Shown: one piece after another, positions 37,901-48,700 of the stretch
Layout: every line of letters starts with the position of its first letter
Position numbering within the stretch: position 1 is the first letter of the stretch
Source: Cyanoderma ruficeps
Lineage: Eukaryota > Chordata > Aves > Passeriformes > Timaliidae
Length of the DNA: 64,000 bases
Direction: 5' to 3'
Assembly (NCBI GenBank): GCA_008694505.1
Contig: VZDJ01000056.1
Span: forward strand, 3,661,205 to 3,725,204
Made by a program: the position numbers and the translations under genes
The notes under the pieces: generated by a model
What the model was told of the DNA's origin: nothing
What the model saw: the letters and a program-made list of their open reading frames with translations, nothing else
Databases searched by the model: none

Positions 37901-40900
37901 TGCCAACATTTCCCACACAAAGGTGGGAAGGGCTGCCCTTTACTCCAGGTTGCCACAGTCTGCTTATACATACAGAACCTACTTAATGCTTCGGTTTGAG
38001 GCAAGAGCATATGCTGGCAAATGAGCTGCTTCCCAAATAGTCCTAGGTGTGTGGAAATATGTCAGGTGAGCGGGGACAGGATGGGAGCCTAGCTGTTGGC
38101 AGTTGGCACTCATTTCAGTTACGTATTAGGAAAGGGAAGGATCCCTGACTGTTGCTCTGCCTCCAGTATTGATTCTTCTCTGGTGGGCAAGTGAGTGTCC
38201 ATGTGCTCTGAAATACTCTATCTTGTGCAGCATGTTGCATGAGAAGCACTGACCTAATTAAAAGGAACCATTCCAGGTTAGGAGCTGCCAGTTTATGGCC
38301 TGCAAGAGGTCCCTTCTTGTGTGAAGGAACAGCTTGCAGCTCATCTCTGTTTTGCTAATCTAATTTAGTTAATCTTGCACTTTTGAGGGAGTTTCTTCCC
38401 ACTCGTGGACCTGAAGAGGTGGGTGTGTGAAGCTCACTTTGATTCTTTTTCTGTCTGCCATTAGATGTCTATGGCAGAGACAGTGACTTGAAGACTGGCT
38501 GTATCTCATCTCCACTAACCATGTCAGCTTTGCTCTTGTTGTCCAGCTGCTTCCCAGGACTCTGTGCTGCCCTCACTCCTAGCCAGCCTCTGGCATGGCT
38601 GTCATGTATCGCAGGCATGCTGTTCCTTAAAACTTGGGAACTGGTTCTGGTGTCCCAGCAGTTCCAGCTTGTTCCAAGAGCCTTGCTGAGGCTCTTTTGG
38701 GGCCTCTGCAGTAAGACTTTACAAGAAGTATTCAGGGTAGAAATTGCAGGAAGACTTTCACCTCTAGTACTGACTGGATTGCATTGACGTACAGTCACCC
38801 CAGACATCTAGTCTTGGTCTCAAGCCAAGCTCAACTTTTAAGAAGCTCTGCTGCTGTTGCAGTGCGAACACAAAATTTCCCATATTGTGTCTTCCCAGGC
38901 TTGGCCCCTGCTATCTCTTGAGGTTCTTCAAGATGCTTATTGATTGTGATGTTTCCTCAGGAGCCTCCCTTGAGAAGGCATTGGGGATAGAGGGGAAGGT
39001 CTGCCACAATATCTTAGCTCTGCTGGCCAGGCTCAGATCTCTGGGCCAGAAAAGAAATTACCTAGACTCATTGTAGAGTCAATCAGTTTATTCAGTTAAT
39101 CAGCAAGTGTTTATTCTGATGCCTGGAGGCAAGACACAGAAGTGACTGCCTTGAACTTCTAGACCCCAGTGTTGTTGCATTAGATGCTAAGTTTGCACAG
39201 CTGCTTGACAGGGCTGAGGACCTCAGGAAGAGCTGGAGGACTAGAGAGTCACTGAGTCAGTCTTGCAGGAGATGCACAGTGCTTTTAGCAGCCTGTCCAT
39301 GGCAGAATTAAAGAGATAACTTGATCCACCTCCAAGAGGTGGTGTAAGATCAGTATAATCTTAGTTGACAACCATGGAAGGTGACCAGCAGCTGGAAGCT
39401 GGGGCCATACACCCAAAGCAAAAAATCATTTTCTGTTCACCTTCTTTAGCACAGACTTATCTGACTGGTGTGGTTGATGATATTGGGCAGAGGGACGTTT
39501 TTGCTGTCCCTGATGCCATGGATCATGGCTTGCTGTGTTGGGAGAGTCTCCTGAGAAGGCTCCAGATACTACTCTCCCTTTGCAAGAGCTGCAAAACTCT
39601 GCTCTCAGAACTCTTCACCTGGAGATCCTGCTATAGTCCAGGCCCTCCTCTGCTATTCATGCTTGCCCTCTCCAAAACCTTTGTTTCTGTCTGGCCACAA
39701 ACCTGTCCTCTGTTCAGCAACTCATTATTTTTTCTGGCAGAATCCTCTTTCTGCCTACTTTCAGCCCGAGCCTATTGCCTACAGATCTCTTTACCCCTTT
39801 AGCTCAATTCCTTGTCACTATGTGTGACACTCGTGTTTTTCCTGTCTGGCTGTGCTGTGCTCTCAGGGAGGTGACATCTTCCTCTTCACTCTGCACTGAA
39901 GCAGCATTCCTCCATGCTTCTCCCTGGCATCCTGCACTATTCCCACTGTGCTTCCATCATGGCACTGTGCTGTGAGCCCAAACACTCTGCCTGCTCTCCT
40001 TCACACTGACTTCCTCCACTTCATCTTCTGAAGGTATGGAAAGAAGTAGATGTCACTGAACAGCTGCTCTCCTTCCCTTACAAATTCCTTGCTTTCCAGG
40101 GAAGGTGATCCCTGTCTGATCTCCTGAAGGTCTTTCTAACAGTATGTGCTTCGCTTTTGCTTTCAGTGAGGTGCCCTCATTCTTACTTTGGCGTTACGTA
40201 CCCCAGGAAAAGCACCGTTTTGCAAGACAGGGTTCTCCCAATACTCTGACCCTCACTCCTCATTTCATTGAACAGCCAAAGACCAAGATCTGTGTGAGAC
40301 AGGTGAAGCTCTGCATTTCCTGATTTCTGCTGTCATGTCCTTTCAGAGCCTGAGCTGCCAGACAGGGGTATTACCCCCAAACTGCAGCCATGATGGGAAG
40401 CTGATATGCAGGGAATTGCGTGACTCCCTTTTTGTGCTTGCACAGCCAGCTCAGGACCACATTTCCCAGCGCTCAAACTTGGCTGTATTGATCAGACTAA
40501 TTAAATGGCAGGCCTGGAATTAGATCGAGATTGCAAATAGGTTTCCTGCTGTGCATCTCTTCCCACCCTTGCCTTCCAGTTTAGCTCAGGTCCTTCTTGC
40601 TGTGGGAGAGCCTGTCTTTCTGGCTGTTCTCCTGGTCCCTTGGGGAGCAGCTGCAGTGCGCCACTGCTATTCTTAGCTGTGAAGACAGCATGCAAGTACC
40701 TGGCCCAGCAGAGCTGGAGCACTGCTCTCTGCCCAGCAGAACTCAGATAAATTATCCAGAAGATCTTGGTAGTGTGTAATTGAGCAGCTCTGCCACAGGC
40801 TGTGCTTCCAGCTATGTACACTCTGCTGTGCAGCAAGGTTTAATAATTGCTTGCTCCCTTGGAAGCCAAGAGCTCCGGGTTTGTCTCAAGTGCTTGTGCC

Positions 40901-43900
40901 CTCTTCTCTGAGATTTTGGAGGGACTCCTCAGATTGACTTACCATGTTTCATGCCTCTTTCTTTCCTGGTGGGAGATTGCATGCATCCAGCAATTATCCT
41001 TCCTTGGCTATTTAGCCTGTCTTAAAGATGTTTTGTCACCTCATTTCTGGCACAGCCCTTTCTTTAACACAGAAACAAAGAGATGTTCAGGTGCTGGGGG
41101 TAAGTGTCCTGCGTACACTTGAGTGTTGGCTCTGTTCAGATGTCATGGTAATGGCTCAGGAGTGATCTGCTTTCTAACTGCTTCCAGGACAATGATCTGT
41201 AAGTCTTTCTCAGCACTAACCAAGTCACAGCCTTGACTTGCCCTGCTGCCCTGGGATGTGCTATCAGCTACAACAAGCAACAGGAGAATGTCCCTTGTAT
41301 AGCACAGCCTTCACATCTGTGAAGGATTCATGTGCTGTTCCATCCCACTAATGGGTTTCTCAGTTCTGCATGGCCATCTGCTTCGTGTTGGCTCTCTCCA
41401 GTCCAGCTCCTGATGTGCTCCTGCTGCTTTGTGGGCCCCAGCCAGCTTGGCTCTCCCTTCACTTTCAAAGGAAAGGCTTGGTCTGGGGCCCAGCCCGAGC
41501 TGCATGTTGCACCCTGGTCCCTGAATGTCAACAGTGCTGGCACAGGCGCTGCTGGCTGTCCGCCCGGCAGGTCCCTGGCAATAGCGCCAGCGAAAAGTGT
41601 GTGGCTGAATGATCTGACTGATCGCGCCGTCTCCCTCTCTCTCTGCCCCAGATCGGCGGACCATTCTCTGCCCGGATCTTCCGTTTCCACAGACTTTGGC
41701 AGCTGGCAGATGGTGACAGGGTGTGGCAGTATTCGGGAGCAGGCAATCCTGAACGCAGACGCCTCTCTCCCTTGCAGCTTCCCGGATGAGTTCTCTAGCA
41801 CTTGCCTGTAAGTGTCTCAAATGCAGGATCTCTCCTTGGGTCTCTTGGCTGCCTGCGAGCACTGCAACTTTATCACTCTGGCACTTTCGGAGAAGCCTGG
41901 GAGCCCATAACAAACTGTTCTTCTCTGCCTTGATGTTTTCTATCCACAAACTCAGTCCCTGAGCACTCTTTGCTTATGCTGAACACGGAAAGAAAACGGC
42001 ACTTTCTCTGCCTAATGATGGAGGAGCTCTTTCCTTTCTGTAGTAAGAAGAGGTTTTTCTCCCTTCCTCAAAGATGCTGAATTTGGGCATAATTGAGTGC
42101 AGTTGAGGATTCATGTTTGTCAGGACAGGACTGGTAACCCAGATTTCTTGCTTTTCGATTTTATTCACCTACATCTCCCCACTGGGGTCAGATCCTTGTT
42201 GGAGTAAGAGAAGGACTTTCCTTCTGTAACCCAAATTTTTGTCTGGCCTTGTGCAGCACCATTTGCAGGTGCTATGCCTGGCCAGTGCTGAGCCACAGAG
42301 ACCCTGTGTCCTGCCACATCCTGCCATGTGAAATGGCTGGGAGGCAAATGTTCCTCCCCAAATAGAAATCCACCTCTGGAAACTTGAAAGACTGGAGATG
42401 CGCTTTAATTGCTGTTAGAGGAGAACCTTGGTTTGTGCCTTCAGGCTGCAAACTCTCCATCAAGAAACTGAAATGGCAGATCAGGGGCTGCTGCTAGCAA
42501 GCAATACTAGAGCTGTGCTGCCAGATGCTCGGTCCCTTACTGAGATCTGAGTACGTGCTTTGGAGGCAGAGGGCAAGCAACATCACAACGCGTGGCTCCT
42601 GTGAAACAGGCTGCCTGCCCTGGCTCTGTCTCGTGTGGCTGCATGCTGTGCTGCTGAACAGAGCAGAGCAGCTGCCTTCAAGTTACAGTGAAGCTACAAG
42701 ATCCATGAATTGACAGATAAAAACATTGCAAGAGATGTCGAACATGGCCTGACCAGGATTTGTTCTTCTCCTTTCCTGAGGATACACTGAGCTGCTCTTG
42801 CAGTAGTTTGGAGATGAGCAAGGGAGAAGGGACGGAAGGATGGGCATCTCTGAATAGTGACTGCTTTACTGTGTCCTGAGCCTGGCTGTGCTTGATCGCT
42901 GCTGATCACCAGCAAGTTGTTGCTGCCCTTGGAGTTGGATCCAATGTCAGAATAGGGAATTCAGTAGAGAAACATGAATCAAAATTGATATGCTTATGCA
43001 GTTTGGAGAGTGAGTGCTTGGGGCAGTGGATTCATAAGGAGGTTGTGTTTCTCCTGTGGGTGCTCTGCCCTGTTCAGGTATTCACTAAAGCTGTGGAGTG
43101 CTTGGGGGCTGGGGACAGCTTAACTGAAGTTGCTGGGACCAGGCACTGTGTTGAAAGAATGAGGAGTTCCCAGCAGTGTTGTGTTGAGCTTAACCCAGAG
43201 CCTCCATCCTCTCTCTGCTCTGCATCAGTCCTGTTTGCTTAGGACTCCATTGTGGTTTTATCCCAGTTTTTGCAGCCCGACACAGTATGATTTTTTTTTT
43301 TAATTCCATTTAAGTTCCCACTTTGCATCTTCACTGGCAGCAGCTCGATGAAGGTATGCTTTTCACAGCCTACTTCTTGTGCTTGTGTGGGGCTTGTCAG
43401 GGCTTACTTCGAGCTGGGGCTTTGACAGCCTCCTCTCATCCCGCACCCCAAGCTGCAGGCAAGCGGGCAGGCTGTAGGAAGTGTAGCGGGGCAGAGTGCT
43501 GTGGATTTGGCAAGGAAGCATGACCTGCCTCCGCGGTGAATAGTTCAGGGTGAAATGCTGCAGCCAGTCTGCAGGGCTTGGTGTGGAGCAGTGGCTGACT
43601 GCTTGACCCGGTGCCTTGGAGTGTCTCACTCCATGAAACACACCGGAAAACCCAAATACAAAATCTGCCCTGTAAAGAGGTGTGAGAGCCACAAGACATG
43701 GGACGTAACTGCTGCACGCCCTCGCTTACCTCTGCGTGTGACATCTGAGATCGCTGTACTCGGGTGCAAGTAAGTCCTGCCTTCATGGAGTTTATTTTAA
43801 ATGCTAGCAGGTTTGCGAGTTCCACGTCCTAATTAGGTTGCCAAAAAGCATCACTAATGTGTTTAGATATGTTGTTGCCTTTTTTTGCCCTCTGGCTTCT

Positions 43901-45145
43901 CTTTATTATCAGACACAGTAAACAACGGCCTGGTTGGCTGCCTCGGCATCGCTTGCTGTTTATAGGCCTCCCACCATATCCTCTTGCTGCTGTTTCCGGA
44001 CCGAAGCTGTTGGCTGTGGGTGGTTAACACTTCCATTCAGATGAGCTGTGCCAATTTATAGCCAGCCCAGGCGCTGGAAGATTAAAGAGAATTTTTTATG
44101 GGGAAGGTTCGCACTGTGCCCTTGGAGTGACCTTTGAGGAATGTCTTAATCTCTCTGGGAACCACTGGCATGTTGCAGAGGCACCACAGTAAGGATCGTT
44201 TTAGGCTGGAGAGCTTGGAACAGCTGCCTCTGGGCTCCAGTCTTGCTTTCCCCTGCTCCCTCGGCTGAAGTCTTGCCTTCCTTCTGCTGTTTTGCCCCTG
44301 TCCCTAACGAGGTGTGTGGATCAGCAGGAGAGGAGAGCAGGTCCCATGGGAAGTCATGCCCTACTCTGCTCCTGTTTGCCGAGAGCAGCCATGCTGGGAA
44401 GCAGAAGTAAAGCGCTGCTCAGCTCTCCTTTTCCTATGGCTAGAGTGTTCCTTGGGGCTTTAGTCACCTTGTCTGCTCCCTCTCATCCCTCCTTCCACAG
44501 AGCCGTCTGTGCTGGCACAAGCACACGAGGCTGGGGCTGCTACAAGTGAAGGGATGGTTGCAAATAGGTTGGAAGTGACTGTTCAGGCACAGCACATCTG
44601 GACAGGCTTCATCTGTGTGAGGAGGGGTGGGAGCTGACACAGGGACTCATGTCAGCACCCACTTGGTCAAAGCACCACTTTGTTTATGAACTGCAGCCTT
44701 ATGAGCACCATGGTGGTGGGAGAAACAGGGGACAGTGTATGAAGGAGGAAGCTCTGTGGGGAGCAAGAGACAGGCTGCAAGTGGCTCCGTGGGTTGGATG
44801 AGGAGGCAATAGCACCAGCTGCCACTAGCACTGTGGACAGAGCCTTTTGGGGCTTGCACTGCCTTAGCCACTGCAGCCCGTTGAGCACCACAGCCCTATG
44901 TTAGGAGTGAGAGCTGGGATGTGGAGAGGGATGGTTGCAGTCACTGACCTCCCCTTCTCTCTCCTAGACTGGTGTCAGCGAGTGACCGTGAGTCCCGTCT
45001 GGAGGAAGTGCGTTCTGCCTTTCTGGCAAGCTACAGCCGGACCATCGGCCTCAAGGCCGTACCCCCCAGCCCCTCGGGCGCCATCGGTGGCCTCCTCGAG
45101 CAGTTCGTGCGGGGCGTGGGACTGAGAAGCAGCAGCACCCTTTGA
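13933..45145 (+). CDS. MTMR14: MTMR14, myotubularin-related protein 14 (phosphoinositide 3-phosphatase)
   Basis: Nineteen coding exons: 13933-14061, 14137-14282, 18638-18746, 19775-19850, 20562-20622, 21178-21300, 21818-21891, 24671-24741, 25335-25409, 27746-27812, 28804-28889, 29128-29204, 29437-29473, 30945-31015, 31643-31692, 31906-32044, 34760-34936, 41652-41807, 44968-45145. They join in frame to 633 aa (human about 650). The family (also called Jumpy) removes the 3-phosphate from PI3P and PI(3,5)P2 and acts in autophagy and muscle calcium handling. The catalytic C-X5-R loop is CISGWDR with Cys319 and Arg325, so the enzyme looks active. Recognisable stretches include FELFGRDY-like LELFGRDY, SKMARCRGRFVCP, AQRYADFTLLSIPYPG and the C-terminal SPSGAIGGLLEQF. 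The tail is Ser-rich (exon 17). Start 13933 was chosen for its good Kozak context and fit to the family. An in-frame ATG also exists at 13840. Confidence 0.96.
14283..18637 (+). other. MTMR14: MTMR14 intron 2
   Basis: This 4.35-kb intron separates the promoter-proximal GC-rich exons from the rest of the gene. Base composition falls quickly to AT-rich, with T-rich and A-rich stretches around 15300 and 17040-17290. It contains one CR1 fragment near 15789-15922. I saw no nested gene, tRNA or convincing snoRNA. Confidence 0.8.
15789..15922 (-). mobile_element. CR1 LINE fragment, 3' end
   Basis: The plus strand reads 'ggaatcacagaatagtttg' and continues with diverged CR1 words ending in 'ccatgggcagggacacc', 'tccactagatcaggttgct' and 'ccatccaacctggccttg', the known antisense 3' end of a CR1 subfamily. 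The element therefore lies on the minus strand. It is a short 5'-truncated copy with no coding capacity. Confidence 0.87.
23284..23612 (-). mobile_element. CR1 LINE fragment with large internal deletion
   Basis: The left part (to about 23445) matches the CR1 3' end in antisense: 'gtcatagaattgttttggtt', 'aaccatgtccctgagtgcca', 'ctccagggctggtgactcca'. From about 23440 it jumps to a region that in full-length CR1 lies several hundred bases further in the element ('ctgagggtgcacttgatcag', 'agatattaaacagg', 'ctggggaacaccac', 'aactggatttaactccattc'). The join implies an internal deletion. The element is on the minus strand in MTMR14 intron 7 and is non-coding. Confidence 0.85.
28804..28889 (+). CDS. 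MTMR14: MTMR14 exon 11, catalytic-loop exon
   Basis: This 86-nt exon carries the whole phosphatase signature, HCISGWDRTP, between acceptor CTGGAGCAG and donor GTGAGT. The Cys is the expected nucleophile and the Arg binds phosphate. The remainder, LFISLLRLSLWA, is the helix that follows the loop. Skipping this exon would shift the frame because it begins in phase 1 and ends in phase 0. Confidence 0.93.
34937..41651 (+). other. MTMR14: MTMR14 intron 17
   Basis: At 6.7 kb this is the largest MTMR14 intron. I find only unique-looking sequence without recognisable repeats, exons or RNA genes. The open frames on either strand lack domains and codon structure. Two adjacent TTAGGG-like words near 36240 are too short to mean anything. 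Confidence 0.75.
43795..44170. promoter_or_regulatory. Candidate muscle-type enhancer in MTMR14 intron 18
   Basis: Several muscle-associated words cluster here: an E-box CAGATG at 44038-44043, a TEAD/MCAT-like GGAATG at 44138-44143, two MEF2-like TTTATAG words near 43959 and 44054, a nuclear-receptor-like TGACCTTTGA at 44128-44137 and a TAATTAG near 43830. MTMR14 is known to be important in muscle. The motifs are short and the role is inference. The stretch is not a known repeat. Confidence 0.25.
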
Positions 45146-45308
45146 ACACGGCGTTCCCAGACCACTGTCTGGAAAACTGGGGCTGGCGTGTCCCCCAGCA
45201 GAGTCCTGGGACCCTCTTCTTGGTGCGGGCACCTGCTGCACCCAGCGCCCGCCGCCAGCCCCCCCCCGCCTGGGGCTGGGGGGTGCGGGGTCTTCGGCGA
45301 GTCTCTGC

Positions 45309-45314
45309 AGTAAA
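45309..45314 (+). terminator. MTMR14: Candidate MTMR14 polyadenylation signal (AGTAAA)
   Basis: No AATAAA was found between the MTMR14 stop (45145) and the CPNE9 start. AGTAAA is a known minor variant signal and is followed by a T- and C-rich stretch (45328-45350) that could serve as the downstream element. This would give a 3' UTR of only about 190 nt. An AATAAC at 45473-45478 is a weaker alternative. Confidence 0.35.
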
Positions 45315-45422
45315 TGACCCGAGCTGTGCCCTCTCCTGCCTCCTCTCTGGGCTGCGGGCGGGGGCAGCGGGGCCGGGTGGGGGGCGGCGCGGGCGAGCCG
45401 CGCTGCCGGGGGCGCCGCTCAC

Positions 45423-45430
45423 TATAAATA
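45423..45430 (+). promoter_or_regulatory. CPNE9: TATA box of CPNE9 (TATAAATA)
   Basis: A strong TATAAATA sits in an otherwise extremely GC-rich stretch, flanked by 'cact' and 'gcccggccc'. It lies 321 bp upstream of the CPNE9 start codon, predicting transcription from about 45455 and a 5' leader of roughly 300 nt. Its isolated position and correct orientation make it the best core-promoter candidate between MTMR14 and CPNE9. Confidence 0.55.
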
Positions 45431-45498
45431 GCCCGGCCCACTCTTCGCGAGCGTCGGCACCGAAATAACACCGAGGAGGAAGCCCCCGGCGGGGCGGG

Positions 45499-45543
45499 AT
45501 GGGGGCTGCGCCCCCTCTGCCCCTGGCTGGGAATCGCGGGTGA
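45499..45543 (+). other. Upstream ORF in the CPNE9 leader (14 codons)
   Basis: ATG at 45499 opens a 14-codon frame ending in TGA at 45541-45543, downstream of the predicted CPNE9 transcription start and upstream of the main ATG. A second minimal uORF, ATG-TGC-TGA, lies at 45637-45645. If the leader is as predicted, both could lower CPNE9 translation. Confidence 0.4.
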
Positions 45544-45750
45544 GACGTTCCGGTGGAGCCGAGCCCTAGAAGCCGAATCCCCTGGTACCCGGGTTTGTGC
45601 CCCCGCTGCCGGCAGGGACGGGCCGTCGTGCTAGAGATGTGCTGAGCCCTGCCTGTGCCGCGCCGTGCCCGTGCCGTACCCGCCCCCGGGCGCGCCTCCT
45701 CGGCGGCGCGGGAGGAGGCGGCGCGGAGCATCGGCGGCACCCGGGCGGGG

Positions 45751-48700
45751 ATGGCGGCTCCGGGAGCGCTGGAGCCGGCGGCCGGCAGCGTGCCGGGCAC
45801 CAAGGTGGAGCTCACCGTGTCCTGCCGGTGAGCCGGGAGCCGGGCGAGGGAGCGGGAGGGCGGCGGCCAGTCCGTGGGCATGGGTGGGTGCGAAACGCAC
45901 CGGGATGCGCTGCGGGGCTGGTCGCTGCGTCCCGCTGCCCGCCGCTCAGCCCCTGGCTCAGGCGTTGCGAGCTGCGCGTCCTCCTCTCTCCCCGGGTAGC
46001 TCCCGGTGCCAGGGCGTATGCCCTGCGTCCCTCTGCCCTGCTGCTACTCGTCCCATCCCCTTCCTAGGGTCCCATGGGATGCTGTCACTGGGCACGGCCG
46101 CGTGAAGCGACCCGATGCCCGAGGCTGGGGCGCGGGACGGCTCCGCGTGGGGCGATGTTTGTGGGAGGTGGGTGATGCCGGCGGGGCGGAGGGTGCCGGC
46201 GCTGGTGCGAGCGGCTGCCCGACTCGGCGAGCTCGGTGCAAGGCAGCGGGACCGGGAACGTGGCAGAGGGATGGGGACTGCTCTGTGCCCCGGCCTCTGG
46301 CCAGGGTCCGCCGGTCAAGTGGTGGCGACTGAGCTGGTCTAAATATAGCCCGTCGGAGGCACCGCCGCTTGCGCCCGGGGGTCCCGCTCGCAGGGACAGG
46401 CACCAGCGTCCTGCTGGGGGGCAGCGTCCCCGTGCCGTGGGTCCTTTGGCACGGAGCGCCCCGACAAGGGTGGGTATGTCCAGCACACCCCCAAGCTATG
46501 CAAGCTCTGTGCCGGGCCGGGGGCTGTCGTGCCTCTTCCCCGCGGCTGAGCCCTGGCCCCCGCTGCCAGCTTCCCGGACAGCAGGCAGAGAGACTGTGGG
46601 GCCGCGGGACAGGGCAGCTCCAGGCAGGGACCGGGTGTTACACCTGGGGACAACCCAGGATAGCGGCAGCCTTCGGCTTCGCAGCCACAGGACCCAGCCC
46701 AGACCAGGGTGGGGTCTTTCCCCTGCGTGCTGGGGCAAGGACAGCTGGCTTAGCCTCGCAGCCCCCGGCCGTGCCCCAGTCCACCCTGTGCTGCCACCCC
46801 GGGGGTGCGGGAAGTATCCCAGCAGAGCCGGTAGCATCCCCCGGCACTTTCCGGTGTCACACCGCGCACAGGACGACGATCAATCCCTCTGCCGGTAGGT
46901 GTGTTGGGGGATGCCCACTGGCTGCTCAGCCCCTGCTTCAAGTGTCTCCTTTCTTCTCACTTCTGCACCCTGCCATTAGCCATGCTCCCGCTGCCGGGGA
47001 GCGGGGGCACTCAGCCGGAGCCGGCGGCACCGGGGAAGGTTTCATCCTGTAAATGGGTTCCCTGTCATGTTCAATCATCATCAGTGCTGGAGACACTGCT
47101 CGCCGCTCGCCCTGCTGCCCCACCGAACCTTGCAGAAGGAGCCAGCGTGTCTCCTTGGGAGTGCCGATGGTTTTATCTATGGGTGCCAGCACAGCCTTCT
47201 GGCATTGTGCTGACCAGGGATCAAGGGGGATGGACATGGGGACCCGTTGCTGGGCCAGGTGGGTGGCCCTCAGTGTGGCTCACGCCTGGCTCTTCCCCCA
47301 GGAACCTGCTGGACATGGACACCTTCTCCAAGTCTGACCCAGGTGGGTGGTGGAGCCGGGCAGGGGGCGTGGCATGGCACAAAACACGGCACGGCAGCCT
47401 GGCTCTGCTCCTCTCTCCGCAGTGGTGGTCCTTTTTGTGCAGGTCTCGGGGAGCAGCGAATGGAAGGAGGTGAGCGTGGCCCCCTCCCCTGGCTAATCCC
47501 CGGCTGAGTTAAACGGGCCCATATGGCCACCCGTGTCCACCCTAATGATCCCTCCCCGTCCATGCTAATGATCCGGCCCCGCCAGCAGCGCTAATCCCCC
47601 ACCGGGATTAGCGCCGAGGCAGCTGCGATGGGGACGGGTCCTTGGTGGGGGGGGCGGGGGGCCACCCTCACCCCTCTCCCTGCAGTTCGGACGCACCGAG
47701 GTGATCGACAACACCCTGAACCCCGACTTTGTCCGCAAGTTTGTCCTCGACTACTACTTCGAGGAGAAGCAAAACCTCCGCTTCGATGTGTGAGTAGGGT
47801 GGCTGGGAAGGGTTTGGCCCCACTGAGGGTGGAATAAAGCACTGAGTCAGTAAAGAATACAGTGTCAAATAGCCTGGATGGGTGGGGAAGCAGGGGTGTG
47901 TGCTGGAGCATCCATGCAGGCACCAGCTCAAGGCTCTGCTCTCCCACACCAGCTACAACGTGGACTCCAAGAGCTGCTCCGTTTTAAAGCAGGTGAGCAC
48001 AGCCTGTGCCGGGGGGACACGTAGTGACACCCCGGTGTGACACCATGTGGGACACCCCGAGGCTGTGCCCTGTGTGGGTGCTGTCTGGGGGACACAAGTG
48101 CCCCTCGGAAGGGCTCTAACCTGCTCTCCATCTCTCCGTGCCCCATGGGGACTGGCAGAAGGTAGGTGCCTGCCACACACCAGCCCCTGCTCTACCCTGG
48201 GAACCCAGCCCTCATAGGAGTGCCTGGCGGGGCAGGATGATTCAGGACACTCCATAGGGTTGGCTTTTGAGGGGTAGGATGGGTCTAGGGTGGCCCTAGG
48301 GGTCCAAGCCAGGTCAAGGCATGTAGAGTAGTTTGAGGGGGGACACAGGATGGGTCCAGGGATGTGGGCTGGCCTTGGGGGTACAGAATGAGTGCAAGGC
48401 ACATGGAACAGGCACCTGGGGATGCATGAGTCCTGGGCTGCAATGTGGCTCTTGGGTCACCTGTAGGTTCATGAAACTTGGGGTGGGCCAGAGTTAAGTT
48501 GGTGGCAGTTCCCATGGGTGCATTGGGAGAGAAAGTGGCAGGTGTGGGTGGTGGGGGACTGGGGCAACAGTTCTTCAGGGTCTCACAGTGCTTCGTCTGG
48601 GGCACAGGACTTCCTGGGACAGGCATTTGTGGCACTGGGAGAGGTGATTGGATCCCAGCGGGGACGCCTGGAGAGACCTCTAACGTGAGTCACACCCTGT

